64,000 bases of DNA, from positions 180,316-244,315 of the forward strand of contig PHBC01000002.1 of assembly GCA_002840505.1 (NCBI GenBank). Reading direction: 5' to 3'. Origin of the DNA: Deltaproteobacteria bacterium HGW-Deltaproteobacteria-2 (GTDB lineage Bacteria > Desulfobacterota > Syntrophia > Syntrophales > Smithellaceae). This document shows positions 43,984 to 53,363 of the stretch, piece by piece. The notes beneath the pieces were generated by a model. The model was not told the DNA's origin, searched no databases, and saw only the letters and a list, made by a program, of their open reading frames with translations. How positions within the stretch are numbered: position 1 is the stretch's first letter; each line of letters begins with the position of its first letter. The position numbers and the translations under genes are program-made.

Positions 43984-44733
43984 TTATTTCCTGACTGGTA
44001 TAGGCTGCACCCATTTTTGATTTTCGCCATCATAATACCATTTGTCTAAATAGCCTCGGCGTCTTATAAAAACGGGATTATCTGCCCAGCGTAAAAGTTC
44101 TTTATAAGCATCGTGAATTTTACGAAAAGTAACCGCCTGACCGCCGGCATCCGGATGGTGAATTTTTACCTGCCGCCGGTAAGCATTTTTTATAATTCTT
44201 CCTAATTCACGCGAATGAAGATCGGCCTTTTTTATTTCCAGATAATCCAGGACTTCTCCTCTTATATTGGGTATCCTCATTAATCGGGGACGCTGCAACC
44301 CTTCCGAAATAGCGCAGCGTTTTGCTAACTTCAAAACATGCTGTGATGCCAGATAATTCTTGTTTGTCCGTTTCGACTCCTTCCACCATGCGTTTCCCAA
44401 CGCATTGGCCATAATACTGAAATCTGCTGCCGGATTATTTCCGGTTGTGCGCTTACTTTCGTAACGGAATACTTCTTTAATCCCATGAGGAACAATATCC
44501 AGACTTATTTTTGTGTCAGAAAAATAAAAAGTCGCATAACGCGTGTTTAAAGCCTGCAGCAAACCGCTCCTCATATTGAGTTTCTGTCTGAGATTCTGGC
44601 GGCATCTGATCGAACAATATTTTCGGTTATTAATATTTTTCGTTGATCCGCAGGAAAGACATCCTTTTTGTTTTCCATCGGCAGCGGATAATTCACTTTT
44701 AATTACATCTTTTAAAAATAACATCCTGTTCAC
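43984..44733 (-). CDS. Zinc-finger/J-domain protein
   Basis: 249 residues with an unusual order. A treble-clef-like zinc motif (CLSCGSTKNINNRKYCSIRC, about 24-43) is followed by an uncharacterised central domain (50-165) and a C-terminal J-domain (about 175-225). The J-domain has the essential HPD in IKIHHPDAGGQAVTFRKIHDAY. J-domains stimulate Hsp70 (DnaK) ATPase. A role as a specialised co-chaperone is inferred; the client is unknown. It lies 1 base after the gamma carbonic anhydrase gene. Confidence 0.75.
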   Translation of the reverse strand: MNRMLFLKDVIKSELSAADGKQKGCLSCGSTKNINNRKYCSIRCRQNLRQKLNMRSGLLQALNTRYATFYFSDTKISLDIVPHGIKEVFRYESKRTTGNNPAADFSIMANALGNAWWKESKRTNKNYLASQHVLKLAKRCAISEGLQRPRLMRIPNIRGEVLDYLEIKKADLHSRELGRIIKNAYRRQVKIHHPDAGGQAVTFRKIHDAYKELLRWADNPVFIRRRGYLDKWYYDGENQKWVQPIPVRK

Positions 44734-44734
44734 A

Positions 44735-45352
44735 TTATTTTTCGGCAGATGCCAGATATCCCTTTGCCAGCGCTTTATTCACATGCAGCACGCCCTTGTT
44801 CATATCCTTTAGCGGATAATCGGCTGTAATCACGGGCAGAGCATCCGCCTCAGCCTGAGTTTTAATGACCGATCCAACAGGCACAAAGCGGCCATCAGCA
44901 ACTTTAACTCCCATTAAAATAACGCCGGGCTCGATAACGCAATTATTCCCGACAAAAGATTTAAACACAAGCACCTTCATTCCGACAAAGGTGTCATCCA
45001 TCACCACGGCCGGTCCGTGAATCTGCACCTGATGCGCCAGGGAAACACGGTTGCCCACATAAACCGCGTATTTTTTGCCGTCAACTTCCATTAGATTTTT
45101 TTCCACAGATTTGCCGTCCAACTCCGTCTCCAGAGCATGAATGACAACTCCATCCTGCACATTGGTTTCATTGCCGACATAAAGAGGCTGGCCTTCGTCA
45201 CCGCGCACACAAGCTGTCGGCGCTACCATTACATTATTGCCCAGAATAACGTTGCCAATCACTGCCGCCAGCGGATGGACATAAGTGTTCGAACCGATAA
45301 CCGGCTCTGATATTTTTGCGCTGAAATCAGTTTTCACATTTTTTTCGATCAT
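44735..45352 (-). CDS. Gamma-class carbonic anhydrase (Cam-type)
   Basis: A 205-residue left-handed beta-helix enzyme interconverting CO2 and bicarbonate. It follows the archaeal Methanosarcina Cam rather than the shorter CamH/YrdA forms. It keeps RGDEG (Arg59/Glu62 equivalents), NVQDGVVIHALE (metal His and proton-shuttle Glu84), VSLAHQVQIHG (two metal His), the acidic loop, and the C-terminal helix HVNKALAKGYLAS with the Asn202 equivalent. No signal peptide is visible, unlike Methanosarcina Cam. It is transcribed with the J-domain gene. Confidence 0.92.
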   Translation of the reverse strand: MIEKNVKTDFSAKISEPVIGSNTYVHPLAAVIGNVILGNNVMVAPTACVRGDEGQPLYVGNETNVQDGVVIHALETELDGKSVEKNLMEVDGKKYAVYVGNRVSLAHQVQIHGPAVVMDDTFVGMKVLVFKSFVGNNCVIEPGVILMGVKVADGRFVPVGSVIKTQAEADALPVITADYPLKDMNKGVLHVNKALAKGYLASAEK

Positions 45353-45395
45353 TTTCTTCCTCCGTTTCTTGTATTTTGATTAAGACCGTATCGAT

Positions 45396-46013
45396 CTAAG
45401 TTTTAATTTTGTTTTCCCGCCGCAACAGTTCCTGCCATGTTTGCTTAACTTTCTTTTCGGTTTCAGAAACGCTATCCTCATTATTAATTACAATATCGGC
45501 CAGCGCAATCTTCTCTGTAATCGGCATCTGGCTTTTCAATCTTTCTTCCGCCTCTTCTCTGCTCATTTTATTGCGTCTTATTAAACGACAAAGTTGTTCT
45601 TCCGGAGCAATAACAACCAGCATGGTGAGATCAAACAAATGTTGCATTTTCCCTTCAAACAGAAGAGGAACATCAGAAAGAATAATGGCATGCTTTTCTT
45701 TTTTTTTAATTTTCTCCAATCGAATATGCCACTCTTGATAAACTAAAGGATGAACAATGTTGTTGAGCTCAAGGAGTTTCTTTTTATCAGCAAAGACGAT
45801 GTTCCCCAGTTTTATGCGGTCTATTTTTTTATCCGGTTGAAGAATGTCTTTACCGAAACGATTAATAACTTCTTTATAAGCCGGTTTTCCCGGTTCCTGA
45901 ACGTAGTGAGCAAGCCTGTCAAAATCAATTAAATGAGCGCCCAGAGCAACAAACATTTGAGCTACGGTAGATTTCCCGCAGGCGATGCCGCCTGTTAGTC
46001 CGACGTTTAACAT
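45396..46013 (-). CDS. coaE: Dephospho-CoA kinase
   Basis: 205 residues. The P-loop [14 protein letters not shown] is at 5-18. [19 protein letters not shown], the DVPLLFE motif and the [21 protein letters not shown] lid are diagnostic. It adds the 3'-phosphate to dephospho-CoA, the last CoA step. It overlaps the coaX end by a few bases. Two of the five CoA-pathway activities are therefore adjacent here. Confidence 0.97.
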   Translation of the reverse strand: MLNVGLTGGIACGKSTVAQMFVALGAHLIDFDRLAHYVQEPGKPAYKEVINRFGKDILQPDKKIDRIKLGNIVFADKKKLLELNNIVHPLVYQEWHIRLEKIKKKEKHAIILSDVPLLFEGKMQHLFDLTMLVVIAPEEQLCRLIRRNKMSREEAEERLKSQMPITEKIALADIVINNEDSVSETEKKVKQTWQELLRRENKIKT

Positions 46014-46789
46014 GTTTTTTTATTGAGGTTATAAATAAGACGCAAACCTTCCAACGTCAGCATCTCTTCTATTTTATCAATGCTCTTTGCTTCCTGTGCT
46101 ACAACTCGCGCCAGCCCTCCAGTCGCGATCACCAACGGTTTTGTTTTTGCTTCCGCTTTCATCCTTTCAACAATACCGTCCACTAATCCCGCATAACCGA
46201 ACATAATGCCCGCCTGAATGGCACTAACAGTGTCCTTGGTAATGATATTTTTAGGCTTGCTGAATTCGACACGCGGCAACTTGGACGCACGAGCAAAGAG
46301 CGCCTCAGTGGAAATCACTATTCCCGGTGCTATGCAACCTCCCATATATTCACCCCTCGGAGAAATATAGTCAAAAGTCGTCGCCGTACCAAAATCGACA
46401 ATAATTGATTCCTTACGATACTTGTCATAAGCTGCAACAGCATTAACTATTCTGTCTGCACCCACTTCTTTGGGATTATCGTAAAAAATCGGCATCCCTG
46501 TCTTAATGCCTGGTCCCACAATCATCGGTTTGATTTTGAAATATTTCTGACACAATGGTTCCAGAATATTGAGCATCGGCGGCACAACGCAGGAGATTAT
46601 AACGGCTGTTACTGCTTTGATTTCTTTAGCGGCCATCCGGCTGGACTGATAAAGATTGGTAATCAGGACCCCATATTCGTCAACGGTGTGATCACTTTCC
46701 GTCCGAATACGCCAGTCGTGGATTAAGCGATCTCCATCAAAAAGCCCCAAAACTGTATTCGTGTTGCCGACATCAATGACTAAAAGCAT
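46007..46789 (-). CDS. coaX: Type III pantothenate kinase
   Basis: About 260 residues. It has the ASKHA fold with phosphate-1 motif [41 protein letters not shown], the catalytic-Asp region [12 protein letters not shown], and IATGGLA near the end. CoaX starts CoA synthesis and, unlike CoaA, is not feedback-inhibited. I use the ATG at 46789 with GAGG, 6-8 bases upstream, rather than a GTG at 46798. It nearly abuts birA. Confidence 0.97.
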   Translation of the reverse strand: MLLVIDVGNTNTVLGLFDGDRLIHDWRIRTESDHTVDEYGVLITNLYQSSRMAAKEIKAVTAVIISCVVPPMLNILEPLCQKYFKIKPMIVGPGIKTGMPIFYDNPKEVGADRIVNAVAAYDKYRKESIIVDFGTATTFDYISPRGEYMGGCIAPGIVISTEALFARASKLPRVEFSKPKNIITKDTVSAIQAGIMFGYAGLVDGIVERMKAEAKTKPLVIATGGLARVVAQEAKSIDKIEEMLTLEGLRLIYNLNKKTC

Positions 46790-46794
46790 ATCTA

Positions 46795-47583
46795 TCACCT
46801 CTTTACTATTGTTGCGTCTCCCGCGGATACTTTAATTTCTCTATCTCCGGCAAGAAGAATCAGGGAACCATCCTCATCAAGACCTGTTGCCTCTCCGCTG
46901 ACAATCTCTTCCTGAAAAATTACCTCAACAGGTTTACCGGTCATAATCGACAAACTCAACCATTTTTCTTTGATCCGGTCAAACCCGTCCTGGATCAGTT
47001 GTTTATACCATTTTGTCAGATTTTCATACAGGCTAATTATCAATTCCAGACGGTTAATTCCCCTGCCGGTTTCTATGGATAAAGAAGTCGCTAATTTTTG
47101 TATTTCCTGGGGGAATTGATTGTAGTTGATATTCACATTAATGCCGATGCCCAATACGATAAAATCAACTTCTTTTACATCAGCTTTCGCCTGGGATAAA
47201 ATACCGCAAACCTTCTTTTCATTAATAAGAACGTCATTGGGCCATTTAAGTTTGACCCTACCAGGACAATATCTCTCCAGTACTTCGGCTACGGCAACAC
47301 CTGCTAATATAGAAATCTGCGTCGCTCTGGCTGGATCCATCTGCGGCCGTAAAATAACTGTCGTATGAATGTTACTGCCTGAGGGTGAATGCCATGATCT
47401 CTGTAATCGTCCTCTGCCCTTGGTCTGACTATCAGCGATAACTACTGTTCCTTCGGGTGCGCCGGCAATGCCTAACCTGAAAGCATCCTCATTGGTTGAA
47501 CCTGTTGCAGGATAATAATAAAACTTATGGCCGAAAAATTTCCCGGCAAGGCTTTTTTCTAATATTTCTGAATTCCAATCCAT
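46795..47583 (-). CDS. birA: Biotin--[acetyl-CoA carboxylase] ligase (no HTH)
   Basis: A 262-residue biotin protein ligase without the N-terminal DNA-binding domain, so it is a ligase only, not a repressor. Motifs are [30 protein letters not shown] (the biotinyl-AMP site), [18 protein letters not shown] and [10 protein letters not shown]. It would biotinylate the carrier subunit of carboxylases such as the carboxyltransferase partner at 61.7 kb. Operon with coaX is common. Confidence 0.96.
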   Translation of the reverse strand: MDWNSEILEKSLAGKFFGHKFYYYPATGSTNEDAFRLGIAGAPEGTVVIADSQTKGRGRLQRSWHSPSGSNIHTTVILRPQMDPARATQISILAGVAVAEVLERYCPGRVKLKWPNDVLINEKKVCGILSQAKADVKEVDFIVLGIGINVNINYNQFPQEIQKLATSLSIETGRGINRLELIISLYENLTKWYKQLIQDGFDRIKEKWLSLSIMTGKPVEVIFQEEIVSGEATGLDEDGSLILLAGDREIKVSAGDATIVKR

Positions 47584-47653
47584 AATAATAGTGAATATAA
47601 GGTCTCAAAGACTAAAAAATGTTGCACAATAAAATTGGGTTGCACAGATTATT

Positions 47654-48481
47654 TTACGCTATAATTTTTAGTGAAATATCGGCGGCGCGGACAGAATGAG
47701 TGAGTTCTCCTATCGAAATAAAATCTACTCCGATGGCGGCGATATCGGCAACATTCTTTAGGCTGACATTGCCGGATGCTTCCAGAAGAGTGCGTCCATT
47801 CACGTAATCAACGGCTTTTTTCATTGCCGGAACACCCATGTTATCAAGCATGATGACATCAACATCGCACTTCAGGGCTTCTTTTACTTCTTTGATGTTC
47901 TTAGTTTCGACTTCAATTTTCATGAAAGGATTTTTTCTTTGTGCCTTTACAGCGGAAGTAATGTCACCCGCAGCTTCGATATGATTATCTTTAATCAATA
48001 CTCCATCGTACAGACCGATGCGGTGATTGCGTCCGCCTCCAATACGCACAGCCATTTTATCCAGAATGCGCAATCCCGGCACTGTCTTACGCGTGTCCAG
48101 AATTTTGACTTTTGTACCGCGAACCGCTTTTACATATTTAGCCGTGAGAGTGGCAATGCCGCACATGCGTTGAAACAAATTCAGTGCAACCCGCTCAGCC
48201 TGTAAGATATTGGACAAACTGCCGGAGACTTCGGCAATGACATCACCTTTCTTTGCCCGGCGTCCGTCATTCATTAATTTCTTAATCTTTGTATTTTCAT
48301 CCAAAAATTGAAAAGTTTCAGCAAAAACATCAATTCCGGCGATAATAAAATCTTCCTTGGCAATAGCAATCGCTCTGCCCTTTTTTTTGGGACTGACGGT
48401 GGCCTGCGTAGTTATATCACCGGTGCCGATATCTTCGGCCAGCGCATATTTAATAATTTTTTTGATCGGTTCCGAAACCAT
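47654..48481 (-). CDS. nadC: Nicotinate-nucleotide pyrophosphorylase (quinolinate phosphoribosyltransferase)
   Basis: 275 residues. Family blocks are ALAEDIGTGDITT near 12-24, RVALNLFQRMCGIAT, DTRKTVPGLRILDK, GGRNHRIGLYDGVLIKDNHI and EVETKN. It forms nicotinate mononucleotide from quinolinate in NAD synthesis. nadA/nadB are not nearby. It precedes birA by 70 bases on the same strand. Confidence 0.97.
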   Translation of the reverse strand: MVSEPIKKIIKYALAEDIGTGDITTQATVSPKKKGRAIAIAKEDFIIAGIDVFAETFQFLDENTKIKKLMNDGRRAKKGDVIAEVSGSLSNILQAERVALNLFQRMCGIATLTAKYVKAVRGTKVKILDTRKTVPGLRILDKMAVRIGGGRNHRIGLYDGVLIKDNHIEAAGDITSAVKAQRKNPFMKIEVETKNIKEVKEALKCDVDVIMLDNMGVPAMKKAVDYVNGRTLLEASGNVSLKNVADIAAIGVDFISIGELTHSVRAADISLKIIA

Positions 48482-48543
48482 TTATTTCCTCTTATTTTAC
48501 AGAAAATATTCTATTTAACATGAGCAAAAAGAAAACTGCATTA

Positions 48544-51201
48544 TCACCCGGAAATCTCTTTGAGTTTCTTGAACGCCTTTTCCAGAGTGTTGAATTTTTC
48601 CTGAAAGTCTTTTAATTTTTCTTCTTCCTTCTGAATAATTTCCGAAGCGGCTTTGGCACAGAAATCACGATTGGCAAGTTTTCTGGAACTCTGCTCCAAA
48701 TCTTTGGACACTTTTGCCAATTCCTTTTCTAACCTGGCTTTCTCCCCGGTGATATCCACAACACCGGCCAGAGGAACGAAAATTCTCGTGGCACCGATAA
48801 CACCGGTTGCCACGCCTTTGGGTTCAACCAGGTTTACTTCGACGGTCAGTGATTCAAGATTGGCCAGATTTAAAACGTAACCTTTTTCGGTCTCAATTAT
48901 TTTTTTTGTTTGCTCATCCGCAGCGGAGATTAAAACCTTTAATTTATTCGAAGGCGGAATCCTCATTTCACCGCGTATGTTTCGTATAGAGGTAATAATG
49001 TCCATTATCATTTCCATCTCTTTTTCAGCCGCTTTGTCTTCCCATTCCGCGTTGACAACAGGGAATTTACTGACCATAATGGAACTTTCTTCGCTTCCGT
49101 TCAGTGCCTGCCAAAGCTCTTCTGTGACAAAAGGCATAAAGGGATGTAAGAGTTGCAGCATTGTCTTAAATACTTCATTTAAAGTTTGCTGGGTTGCTTG
49201 CCTTTGTTCCGGACTTGCCTTACCATAAAACACAGGCTTGCTTAATTCCAGATACCAGTCGCAGAATTCATGCCATATGAAGTGGTAAATAGCTGCGGAG
49301 GCATCGTTGAAATGATATTCATCCAGACTGCGGGTGACTCCTTCAATGGCTTCATTCAGCTTTGTTTTGATCCACTTATCGGGCAATGAACCAGAAGCAT
49401 TCACCGGCGCTGATTCATCGAAATCCGCCAGATTAGTGAGCGTAAGCTTGGACGCATTCCAGATTTTATTGACAAAAAATTTGTAGCCCTCTATGCGTTC
49501 CGGAGAGAGGCGCACGTCGCGTCCCTGCGCGGTGTAGGCGGCCAGTGTGAAACGAAACGCGTCTGTACCGTATTGATCGATCATCAAAAGCGGATCAATA
49601 CTGTTGCCTTTTGACTTACTCATTTTCTCCCCTTTTTCATCGCGCACCAAAGCATGCAGGTAAACATCTTTAAAGGGAACGTCTTTCATCACATAAAGAC
49701 CCATCATCATCATGCGGGCCACCCAGAAGAAAAGAATATCAAAACCGGTAATTAAAAGTGATGTGGGATAGAATGTTTTAAGAGCTTCGGTTCTATCGGG
49801 CCAACCTAAAGTGGAAAAAGGCCAGAGCGCGGAACTAAACCAGGTATCCAGAACATCTTCATCCTGTTTCAGAGACACACCACCGCAATCAGGACACGCC
49901 TTAGGATCTACCATAGCGACAATAATTTTGCCGCAGTCATCGCAATACCAGACTGGAATGCGATGCCCCCACCACAATTGCCGGGATATACACCAGTCGC
50001 GAATATTGTTCATCCAATCATAATAAGTAGCTTCCCATGTCTTGGGTATAATTCTTGTTTTCTCCTTCACTACAGCCGCAATGGCCTGCTTGGCCAGAGG
50101 CTTGATTTTGACAAACCACTGTTTGGATACCATCGGTTCTATATCTGTTTTGCAGCGATAACACTGACCGACATTGTGTGCGTAAGCTTCGGTACCGACC
50201 AGATAACCACCCTTCTCCAGATCGGCCAAAACGTTCTTACGCGCCTCATAGCGATCCTGTCCTTTGTATTTGCCGCCGTATTCATTGATGATGCCGTGAC
50301 CATCCATTACGGAGATTATATCCAACTGATGACGCTGGGCCATGGCAAAGTCGTTGGGATCGGAACCCGGTGTAATCTTAACAGCTCCTGAGCCGAAATC
50401 CATCGTCACATAGTCATCGGCAATGACAGGTATTTTTTTGTTCATCAATGGCAAAATCACAAATTTACCGACTATATCTCTGTAGCGAAAATCCAGGGGA
50501 TTGACGGCCACTGCGGTATCACCCAGCATCGTTTCCGGTCTGGTCGTGGCCACGACAATATCTCCACTACCATCGGCAAAGGGATAACGTATATTCCAGA
50601 GAAAGCTTGCGTCCTGTTTAAATTCGACTTCCAGATCCGAAATGGCGGTGTGACAACGGGGACACCAATTGACAATGTAGTCACCCTGATAAATCATGTC
50701 CTCATTATAGAGCCGGACAAATACTTCTCTCACAGCTTTAGACAGGCCATCGTCCATAGTGAATCGCTCTCTCTGCCAGTCGCAGGAACAGCCCAGACGT
50801 TTCAGCTGATTAATAATCACGCCGCCGTATTTTTCTTTCCATTCCCAAACACGGGCTATGAATTTTTCGCGCCCCAGGTCATGGCGCGATAATCCTTCTT
50901 TATCCAATTGCTGTTCAACCACATTCTGCGTGGCAATGCCCGCATGATCCATGCCCGGCATCCAGAGGGTGTTATAGCCCTGCATTCTTTTGAAGCGGAT
51001 AATAATATCCTGCAGCGTATTATTTAAAGCATGCCCCATATGCAGCATTCCGGTCACATTGGGAGGCGGGATAACGATAGAAAAAGCTGGTGCTTTACTT
51101 GCATCCTGAGCGTGAAAATAATTATTTTTTAACCAGTAATCGTATAATCTTTTTTCGGCATCAGTCGGTTCAAAAGCCTTACTTAACTCTTTTATTGCCA
51201 T
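48544..51201 (-). CDS. valS: Valyl-tRNA synthetase
   Basis: 885 residues. HIGH is in PPPNVTGMLHMGHAL near 46-60, then the CP1 editing domain with ATTRPETMLGDTAVAV, KMSKS in EKMSKSKGNSIDP near 530, an anticodon-binding helical domain, and a C-terminal coiled-coil arm (about 815-885) starting VDITGEKARLEKELAK. All are typical and the length is normal. It is followed by nadC at 62 bases and preceded by the cluster 3 repeats. Confidence 0.98.
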   Translation of the reverse strand: MAIKELSKAFEPTDAEKRLYDYWLKNNYFHAQDASKAPAFSIVIPPPNVTGMLHMGHALNNTLQDIIIRFKRMQGYNTLWMPGMDHAGIATQNVVEQQLDKEGLSRHDLGREKFIARVWEWKEKYGGVIINQLKRLGCSCDWQRERFTMDDGLSKAVREVFVRLYNEDMIYQGDYIVNWCPRCHTAISDLEVEFKQDASFLWNIRYPFADGSGDIVVATTRPETMLGDTAVAVNPLDFRYRDIVGKFVILPLMNKKIPVIADDYVTMDFGSGAVKITPGSDPNDFAMAQRHQLDIISVMDGHGIINEYGGKYKGQDRYEARKNVLADLEKGGYLVGTEAYAHNVGQCYRCKTDIEPMVSKQWFVKIKPLAKQAIAAVVKEKTRIIPKTWEATYYDWMNNIRDWCISRQLWWGHRIPVWYCDDCGKIIVAMVDPKACPDCGGVSLKQDEDVLDTWFSSALWPFSTLGWPDRTEALKTFYPTSLLITGFDILFFWVARMMMMGLYVMKDVPFKDVYLHALVRDEKGEKMSKSKGNSIDPLLMIDQYGTDAFRFTLAAYTAQGRDVRLSPERIEGYKFFVNKIWNASKLTLTNLADFDESAPVNASGSLPDKWIKTKLNEAIEGVTRSLDEYHFNDASAAIYHFIWHEFCDWYLELSKPVFYGKASPEQRQATQQTLNEVFKTMLQLLHPFMPFVTEELWQALNGSEESSIMVSKFPVVNAEWEDKAAEKEMEMIMDIITSIRNIRGEMRIPPSNKLKVLISAADEQTKKIIETEKGYVLNLANLESLTVEVNLVEPKGVATGVIGATRIFVPLAGVVDITGEKARLEKELAKVSKDLEQSSRKLANRDFCAKAASEIIQKEEEKLKDFQEKFNTLEKAFKKLKEISG

Positions 51202-51481
51202 TTAATATTTTCTCTCCTTCAATCTAACAATCACGGACTTACCGCTCTTCGCTTCTATATTATCTCATCTTGCTTCGCAAGTGGAAGAATTCAACTAGCC
51301 AATTCCGCTTCGTTTCGCTTTCGGAATTGGAGTTTCATCAGTTCGCCCAATTAATTTCAGCGCGCTTTGTTTCTAAACCTTGGGTCTCATTACCACAGGT
51401 ATTATCCCACGTCGCTTCGCTCCTGGGATAGTTCGTCCAACAAGTTTCTGTACGCTTCGCTTCAAAAACTTGGGACTCACT
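51202..51481. repeat. Intergenic hairpin mosaic, cluster 3
   Basis: Non-coding block between valS and the TPR lipoprotein gene, with the clearest copies of the family. Arms are CTTGC/GCAAG (51269-51281), CCAATTCCG (51299-51307) with CGGAATTGG (51322-51330), and TATCCCA (51413-51419) with TGGGATA (51424-51430). Two 55-base units, 51339-51394 and 51429-51483, share AGTTCGTCC-type starts, a CGCTTCG/CGCTTTG core and GGGTCTCATTA or GGGACTCACTA ends. Clusters 1 and 2 have the same grammar. Confidence 0.85.
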
Positions 51482-51501
51482 AAAAAAGGGCTTTGCGCCC
51501 T
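51482..51501 (-). terminator. Terminator of the TPR/SLH lipoprotein gene
   Basis: On the minus strand AGGGC (51501-51497) pairs with GCCCT (51491-51487) around a 5-base loop, followed by six Ts. It is about 35 bases past the stop codon, at the edge of repeat cluster 3. Confidence 0.8.
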
Positions 51502-51534
51502 GTTATAATTAACGTTTATATTTCAAATACTTAA

Positions 51535-52758
51535 TTAATTAAGTGTCATCTTTTCCTTAAGCTTTCTAATTATCAAAAGTGCTTCCACTCCTGATAATGG
51601 TTTTAGGGGAGCAAATTCACCGGTTTTTACATTCTTTGCTTCCATAATCTCCCGTGAAGTCACAGATATGATGGCATTGAAATAAGGCATATCCGCAGGA
51701 ACGTCTGGAAACAGCGATTTCGAACTAACGTACCTGGCGGCCAAATCTTTCTCGCCTGTCAGTTTCATTAATATGTCTTCCAGCATAATGGCGAATTCAC
51801 CACGGGAAAGGACTTCATTAGGATTGAAATTACTTTTCGGATCATTCTCCAGACCACGCACTCCGGTTTCCAGAACTCCTTCAATATCTTTTTTAAAAGG
51901 ATGATTGGTTATATCATTTGCCAGTACTTTAACAGGTGCAGGTGCAAGCACTTCTGCAAAAACCTTTCTCACTTCTTTTAAAGTAGTGTCCGCTACTTTA
52001 TCGGTGTCTTTTACAGCCTCTTTTGATGGCGTTTCCGTTACTTTAACTTCCGGTTTTTTGAAAAGCTCTTTTATTTTTAATTCTTCCATAAATAAAGCTG
52101 CCGTGTCCGCTCTGGTAATTCGTTCCACAAGAGCTATTCTTTTCCCAGCTTCTGTCGCGGGTCGGGCTGACTGAATTTTTTGCAGAAATTTTAATTGCGC
52201 ATCGGCATCAGCCACATGATCGGTTTTTAATTGCACAACCTTACTAAACATTTCAACCGCTAGATTAAATTGCAATTCTTCTTTATAAGCCAAACCCATA
52301 AAATAATAAGCAGGTGTGTGTTTGGAATCGATCATAACGGCTTCATCAAATTGACTCTTCGCCGATTCCAGCCATTTTTGTTCTGATTTATTAGAGGTAT
52401 AATAGCGAATTCTGGCTACATTGACAAAAAGCTTTTCATCATCGGTCTTGGCATTTTTTAAACCCAGCGTAAGGTTTTCCGCTGCAGTGTCAAATTTACC
52501 CGTAAAAATATTAACCAAAGCCAGACCGGTATAAGCCTTTGAATAATTTTTATTGAGTTCAATCGCCATACTGAATTCCCGTTGGGCATCCGGATATTTT
52601 TCTAAATCAAGCAGTTTCAGCCCTGTAAAAGTATGATGTCCGGGTGTATCCAGTTGGCTTACCGCAATTCTCGCCTTTGGTCCGCAAGAAATGAGAGATA
52701 ATACTGCGGTACAAATAATAAATGGAAAAATTAATGTTCTGATTCTTTCAAGTTTCAT
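51535..52758 (-). CDS. TPR and S-layer-homology-like lipoprotein
   Basis: 407 residues. The lipobox SLISC places the acylated Cys at 25. Four or more TPR repeats cover about 45-200 (for example YSKAYTGLALVNIFTGKFDTA-type units). A charged Lys/Glu/Thr-rich linker (210-270) follows, then SLH-like segments with LSRGEFAIMLEDIL and LFPDVPADMPYFNAI near 310-360. It is probably anchored in the outer membrane facing the periplasm and interacts with the cell wall. Specific function unknown. It is monocistronic, ending at the terminator above. Confidence 0.85.
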   Translation of the reverse strand: MKLERIRTLIFPFIICTAVLSLISCGPKARIAVSQLDTPGHHTFTGLKLLDLEKYPDAQREFSMAIELNKNYSKAYTGLALVNIFTGKFDTAAENLTLGLKNAKTDDEKLFVNVARIRYYTSNKSEQKWLESAKSQFDEAVMIDSKHTPAYYFMGLAYKEELQFNLAVEMFSKVVQLKTDHVADADAQLKFLQKIQSARPATEAGKRIALVERITRADTAALFMEELKIKELFKKPEVKVTETPSKEAVKDTDKVADTTLKEVRKVFAEVLAPAPVKVLANDITNHPFKKDIEGVLETGVRGLENDPKSNFNPNEVLSRGEFAIMLEDILMKLTGEKDLAARYVSSKSLFPDVPADMPYFNAIISVTSREIMEAKNVKTGEFAPLKPLSGVEALLIIRKLKEKMTLN

Positions 52759-52968
52759 GATAATTATTTCTTCCCAAAACCTTCGGATATCATTATCTTT
52801 AGAACCAATTTAAGTCAAGCAATATTGCATGTTTTTAGTTTTTTTGAAGTGCTCCAATAATAAACATTTATTTAACAATCGCTACATCTATTGTCTGTTG
52901 GTCTGTTTTTTTACAATTAGCTTCATATACAAATAGCTATCAGAAATTTTTTAGTTTATTTTTAAACC

Positions 52969-53286
52969 TTACGTACACCCTACCAAATTTCTTTGCCATT
53001 GATAAGTTGCTTGCCAGCCTTTAGTATATTTAAAACTATCATGAACTAAATCATTTATGGCAATAGACATAAATGATGCAAATGTCCTTTTCGGGACTAT
53101 CATACTATATTCATAACCGGTGTGAATTGTATCTAATAATTTCCCATCAAATTCGTATTTTGTCTTAAGTAACTGTTGCAATTGGTCAATATCACTTTTG
53201 CTATGTGCTCTGATCATTAATTCATCTTTATTGCATGGTTCCTTGTGCACGATGCTGTAGTAACCTGTTTTTAGATAGACCAACAT
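52969..53286 (-). CDS. Conserved small protein of unknown function
   Basis: 105 residues. It fits a widespread small family I recall beginning GFYSIV, with a central LxVRARxxxDL, a YxYRxxVPR segment and a NFKxxV motif: here GYYSIVHKE, LMIRAHSKSDIDQL, YEYSMIVPKRTFASFM and DSFKYTKG. No function is known. It follows a serine recombinase on the same strand with a 77-base gap, so it may have arrived with that element. AT content is higher than in neighbours. Confidence 0.65.
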   Translation of the reverse strand: MLVYLKTGYYSIVHKEPCNKDELMIRAHSKSDIDQLQQLLKTKYEFDGKLLDTIHTGYEYSMIVPKRTFASFMSIAINDLVHDSFKYTKGWQATYQWQRNLVGCT

Positions 53287-53363
53287 TTTCTCGTCCTCCT
53301 CTCGTTATATTTAAAACTTGCCCGGTCATACGATAATAGTTCGTGACAAGACTTCTATATGTT

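Noticed and set aside
51202..51481. CRISPR array
   Set aside because: Units are palindromic with variable stems and unequal spacing; there are no identical repeats with unique spacers and no cas genes.
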